From: Myripristis murdjan
Lineage: Eukaryota > Chordata > Actinopteri > Holocentriformes > Holocentridae
Direction: 5' to 3'
Length of the DNA stretch: 64,000 bases
Assembly (NCBI RefSeq): GCF_902150065.1
Contig: NC_044002.1
Span: forward strand, 22,583,900 to 22,647,899
Under the pieces are notes generated by a model. That model worked only from the letters and a program-made list of their open reading frames with translations. It was not told the DNA's origin and did no database searches. A program made the translations under genes and the position numbers. Shown in pieces: positions 55,501 through 64,000 of the stretch (position 1 is the stretch's first letter; each line of letters begins with the position of its first letter).

Positions 55501-57441
55501 GAAGCCCTCCTGTATGCATGATGTAACATCTGCTGGTGCGTACAAGATTTTGCTAGATTTCTTACATCTTCCAGCGTGTCGCTCGGTGGTTTAATCTTGT
55601 CCAGGTGAGATAAGACAAAGTCAGGCTCCACCAGCTCACTACGGCACAACTCGACGATATACTGGAGCGGGAAAATAAATTAAATGAAACACTGCATCAC
55701 GAATCTTCCAAAGTTACAAAACTATTCACAGTTTTGATTGTGATTACTGGTAAAAAAAAAAAAAAATTGTACATGATGATTCAAGTGTTCCTATTTTTAA
55801 TATACTGTGTTGTTTACAGATTCCCTCTCAGATTAAGGCACTCACCCTGGCTCTTAATCCCAGATTGAGCTGAGTGCCGTGGTTGTGCGCCAGCAGCTCC
55901 GGGACCATGTCCGTCACCAAGGAGACAAAGTCGGCCACCTTCCAGTAGTTATCGACATCTTGCTGCTTCACCACCTGCCACATGGACGCTGTCATCAGCT
56001 GCAGAGGTGGCACCAAGAGGCGCAGCGAGGGGAGAGGAAGACGGGAACCTAAAACAGAGGAGCGCTTAAAACTGAGGGTGGAGAACAATGCTTTTTAATT
56101 CTTTTTTTTTTGTTTAATTACTGAATCTGTTGGCACCATGCATGTCATGCTAGGTTTTCGGCAAGGGTGCAAAATATTGCTCCAAATTTAGGCTAAAGTT
56201 TGGCGAGGGAAAAACTGGCATTCTGAAAGGAAGAGTCCCTTGACCTCTGACCTCCAGATGTGTGAATGAAAATGGGTTCTCTGGGCAGCCACGGCTCTCC
56301 CCTTCATGCTAATCCCATGCAGTTTGGGGCCACAAAGCCTGCAGTCCACATGTGTTCTTGTGGCCTGTTGTAAAATAGTGTGTGTGTGCAGACTGGGGCC
56401 TAAACAGTCTTGGAGCTGCATCAGTTGGCTTTGACTGGAAAGCTGAGACTCTGATGGATTCAATGAGCCACATTTGATTCCTGTGTGATGATGTTGGCCC
56501 CCATAGCAGCCATTTCACTGCAGGCAGAGACTTTTGTCAAACTGGACGTCGCTGTAGAAAATGACCTCTAGTGACCTCGAGGAGAATCACAGCCTCATCA
56601 AACTTTACATCCACAAACTAGAGCAGGGGTCACCAATCACGTGCCATGGAGGGCCTAGAGGCTGCAGGTTTTCATTCCAACCAAGACCTCCACCAGGTGA
56701 CTTCACTGATCACCTCACCTTGTATCAGAAAGGAGGAGCTAATCAGTGAAATCACCTGGTGGAGGTCTTGGTTGGAATGAAAACCTGCAGCCTCTCGGCC
56801 CTCCATGGCACATGATTGGTGACCCCTGAACTAGAGAGTTCAAAAAGACAAAAATCACAATAAATCATGAATATGGAATCACATAAGCATATCGCCCAGG
56901 CCCCTAATGGAAACCTCCCTGCCACCTGACTCCCATCTTGCAGTTTGTGTACGTTGTGGAAACATGTGGTGTGTTGTGAATGCAGCCTTTAACAAACTTT
57001 GGGATGAATGTTCAACAGCCAAAAAGAAAAAAGAAAATAAAGAAAGAAACCTTAATCAAACCCAGAGAAGCTCCTGTCATGCTTTAACCAAACTCATAAA
57101 GCAATAAATAAAGCAGGGAAACCTCTGGCTGCTGTGGCTGGTCCAGGCATGTTGGCGCTAACTGTGGGGTTATACTAGGCGAAGAAGCTAACTATGCTAA
57201 CTATGCTAACACAGGGACTCATGCCACCCAGCTTTCCCCGACTTTACGCTCTCACTGAATCTGCCATGACGTTTAGTGTCAGTATATTTGGTTTGTCAGT
57301 AAACGGATAAAAAAAAACTTCTGACTCCATCTTCTCCCTCCCTCGGATAGTTAGCCTGTTAGCTTCGTTAGCCGCCTAGCATTAGCATTAGCAGGCTAGT
57401 GGAGTGGAGCAGAGCAGCAGCTGTCTACCTGTAGCTGTCAT
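49546..57441 (-). CDS. TIN2 N-terminal-like domain / C2H2 zinc-finger protein, gene 2 (9 exons)
   Basis: Exons in transcript order: 57429-57441 (MTAT), 55846-56048, 55566-55661, 55075-55161, 54540-54650, 53963-54086, 52724-53870, 51663-51715, 49546-50813; 1033 residues, all phases consistent. Exons 2, 5 and 6 have exactly the same lengths (203, 111, 124 bp) as in gene 1. Residues about 5-205 are TINF2_N-like (ASMWQVVKQQDVDNYWKVAD; EYGPQYDSDLQTLFWEFVCR). Exon 7 adds an acidic region, four C2H2 fingers (about 362-470) and a basic patch (SGRKRKPTMKIQVINLQKRI). Exon 9 carries 14 fingers; the first is a variant like gene 1's, and the seventh is Cys-X-Cys (HTCSCGKTF). Fingers 2-5 of exon 9 repeat the exon 7 block. 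Exons 6, 7 and 9 have the same junction phase, so exons 7-8 can be skipped in frame; reading through the exon 7 donor gives an early stop at 52720-52722. Nuclear DNA-binding role inferred; target and function unknown. Confidence 0.85.
50814..51662. other. Intron 8 of zinc-finger gene 2
   Basis: AT-rich, with nothing coding or clearly repetitive recognised. Its boundaries are GAAG|GTCAGT and TCTGAAG|GTTCTG on the minus strand. Confidence 0.4.
51936..52482. mobile_element. hAT-like non-autonomous element in intron 7 of gene 2
   Basis: Ends CAGGGATTCCAAATACCTGA and ACTTTGAGTATCCCTG are inverted and begin CAGGG. The flanks ATGTAGAA (51928-51935) and ATGTTGAA (52483-52490) match at 7 of 8 bases, which fits a hAT target-site duplication. 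Interior words GGGGGCCACTTTAGGAAAAT and CACGGGCCGGAAGTGGCC are family-typical. No transposase. Confidence 0.8.
55190..55510. mobile_element. GGGCTG...-type repeat in gene 2 intron 3
   Basis: Starts ATTAGGGCTGAAAGACACAT and ends near TTTGTCCACATTGTGAAGCC. It is related to 6876-7562, sharing words such as GGCATAAATATCAAGG (complement). Degenerate ends, no coding content. Confidence 0.45.
56160..56904 (-). mobile_element. Interspersed repeat family R, copy 3, split by a hAT-like MITE
   Basis: Reverse complement of 7932-8588: it shares TGACCTCTGACCTCCAGATG and GTTTGTGCAGACTGGGGCC-like words, and ends in ATAAGCATATCGCCCAGGCC. It is interrupted at 56624-56828. It lies in intron 1 of zinc-finger gene 2. 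Confidence 0.75.
56624..56828. mobile_element. 205 bp palindromic hAT-like MITE with exact 8 bp duplication
   Basis: Ends CAGGGGTCACCAATCACGTG and CACATGATTGGTGACCCCTG are inverted, and the arms pair for nearly 90 bp each. It is flanked by the direct repeat AACTAGAG at 56616-56623 and 56829-56836. The sequence outside is continuous repeat R, so this insertion is younger than that copy. Confidence 0.93.
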
Positions 57442-58560
57442 CCTCCTCCGCTAAACGAAGACGGGCACGATAAGGTGTAAACATCCGACAATGTACAGGC
57501 TGCAGCTGTCGCCTACATTTATGCATTTGTCCTCCGGCGCTGCAAAAAAAAAAAAAATGGGGTAAAAAAATCGACCAAAACAACAACAAACTTCTGCTGT
57601 ATTTAAAACAGAAGAACAACAAACGTCACTTCCTGTGCAGGTCTTCTTCGGTGGTTTGAGCAGATCGTCTTGTGGTTTAGCGCCGCCCCCTAAATGTTAG
57701 GCGGTGCAAGTTTATACCCGGTTTAAATTTTAGAAATAATTTTCTGCTCAGCCCTTCTTTTTTTTTTTTTTTTTTTTTTAACTATCTGCTAAACTTACAG
57801 AATTTCCGACCCGAGATTCTGTGAACATTTTTAAACGACAATTGAAAGCTGTCACACTTCATTTGTTTTTAATTCTTTTATTCTGTTCTCACTTCAGTCA
57901 CTTCTATTGCAGCAAAATGGGACAAACTGACCCACTCTGTCATTAAAAACCTGTCATAACTGCTGCATCGACTCTTGCCGTTCATGTACCGATACGATTT
58001 TGCTGGAGCAAGATCGTATCGATACAGATTCATTCGATACAGATTCATTCTTTTTCTGTAAGAAAAATAAAATAAAATAAAATAAATACCTCTGAGGAGG
58101 AAACATGAGACATGGGCAGATCATTTTGGCCGACCAGGAAGAGGCTTTCCTCTATCTGTGGTGCTTCCCAAGATTTGTTCCATTTGCATTTCCATTTGTA
58201 GTATTTCATTTCATTCCGTTTTTTTTTATTTTTTTTATTTATTTATTTATTTATTTATTTGTTTGTAAAGCCCTTAGAGACTGTATAGGCTAATTATGAG
58301 TAAGGGCTCTATAAACTGAACTTGAACATAACTATATAGATACAATATACAATATTAATATTGTAATATTTCACACCAATCACAACAGACAAATCCAACC
58401 GACAGAAATTAATGTCTGGGGAAAAAAAAAAAAAAAAAAAAACAATCAAAAATGTGGGGAGTCTTTATCCAGACATAAATAAATAAATAAATAGGCAGGC
58501 ACTAATGCTCCTTCACAGTGTTTGCCACCCCGCCCCTCGGTCAGTCCAGTCCCGGTCCCC
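57442..58560. promoter_or_regulatory. Divergent region between zinc-finger gene 2 and SELENOO
   Basis: Gene 2 starts at 57441 going left and SELENOO at 58561 going right, 1.1 kb apart. CpGs cluster at 57410-57545 and 57640-57720 (TTTAGCGCCGCCCCC), near gene 2. A LINE-like tail (AAAGCCCTTAGAGACTGTAT) lies near 58266, and A/T tracts at 57758-57779 and 58420-58442. Whether one bidirectional promoter serves both genes is not shown by the sequence. Confidence 0.4.

Positions 58561-64000
<5,440 letters not shown>

Noticed and set aside
58508-58560. Upstream ATG as an alternative SELENOO start
   Set aside because: It is out of frame with the conserved SelO sequence.

Overview
The window is teleost fish nuclear DNA. 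The evidence is spliced genes with GT-AG introns, recognisable orthologues of vertebrate OSGEP, APEX1, SELENOO and NUFIP2, an APEX1 with the Thr at the redox-cysteine position that I recall for zebrafish, and a dense load of short DNA-transposon derivatives (hAT-like, piggyBac-like with TTAA duplications, Tc1-like) and LINE 3' tails. Gene models were assembled by eye from the sequence. For every complete model each junction is phase-consistent and the joined coding length is a multiple of three.

Layout: 1-6.4 kb holds interspersed repeats, including a diverged direct duplication. 6.6-16.1 kb (+) is a 7-exon gene with an N-terminus like that of the shelterin subunit TIN2 (TINF2_N) joined to 15 C2H2 zinc fingers. 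17.4-22.8 kb (+) is a 4-exon gene I do not recognise; a 1.7 kb minisatellite fills much of its first intron. 24.8-28.9 kb (+) is a short NUFIP2-like gene with a CpG-rich promoter. 31.1-40.9 kb (-) is OSGEP, 11 exons and 335 residues. It lies head to head with APEX1 (44.1-47.5 kb, +), as in mammals. 49.5-57.4 kb (-) is a second TIN2-N/zinc-finger gene with 18 fingers, including an extra cassette with a duplicated four-finger block. 58.6-64.0 kb (+) is the 5' part of SELENOO, cut by the window edge.

The most interesting feature is the pair of TIN2-N/zinc-finger paralogues in opposite orientation around OSGEP and APEX1. Their exon lengths and phases match, they share a rare Cys-X-Cys finger at the same ordinal position, and one has gained an in-frame cassette. 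OSGEP (KEOPS tRNA modification, which yeast work linked to telomeres), APEX1 (base-excision repair) and the TIN2-like proteins could form a genome-maintenance neighbourhood; any functional link is inference. Other points: three GC-AG introns, a long near-perfect palindrome in an OSGEP intron, nested transposons with clear target duplications, and transposons starting within 40 bp of the stop codons of two genes.
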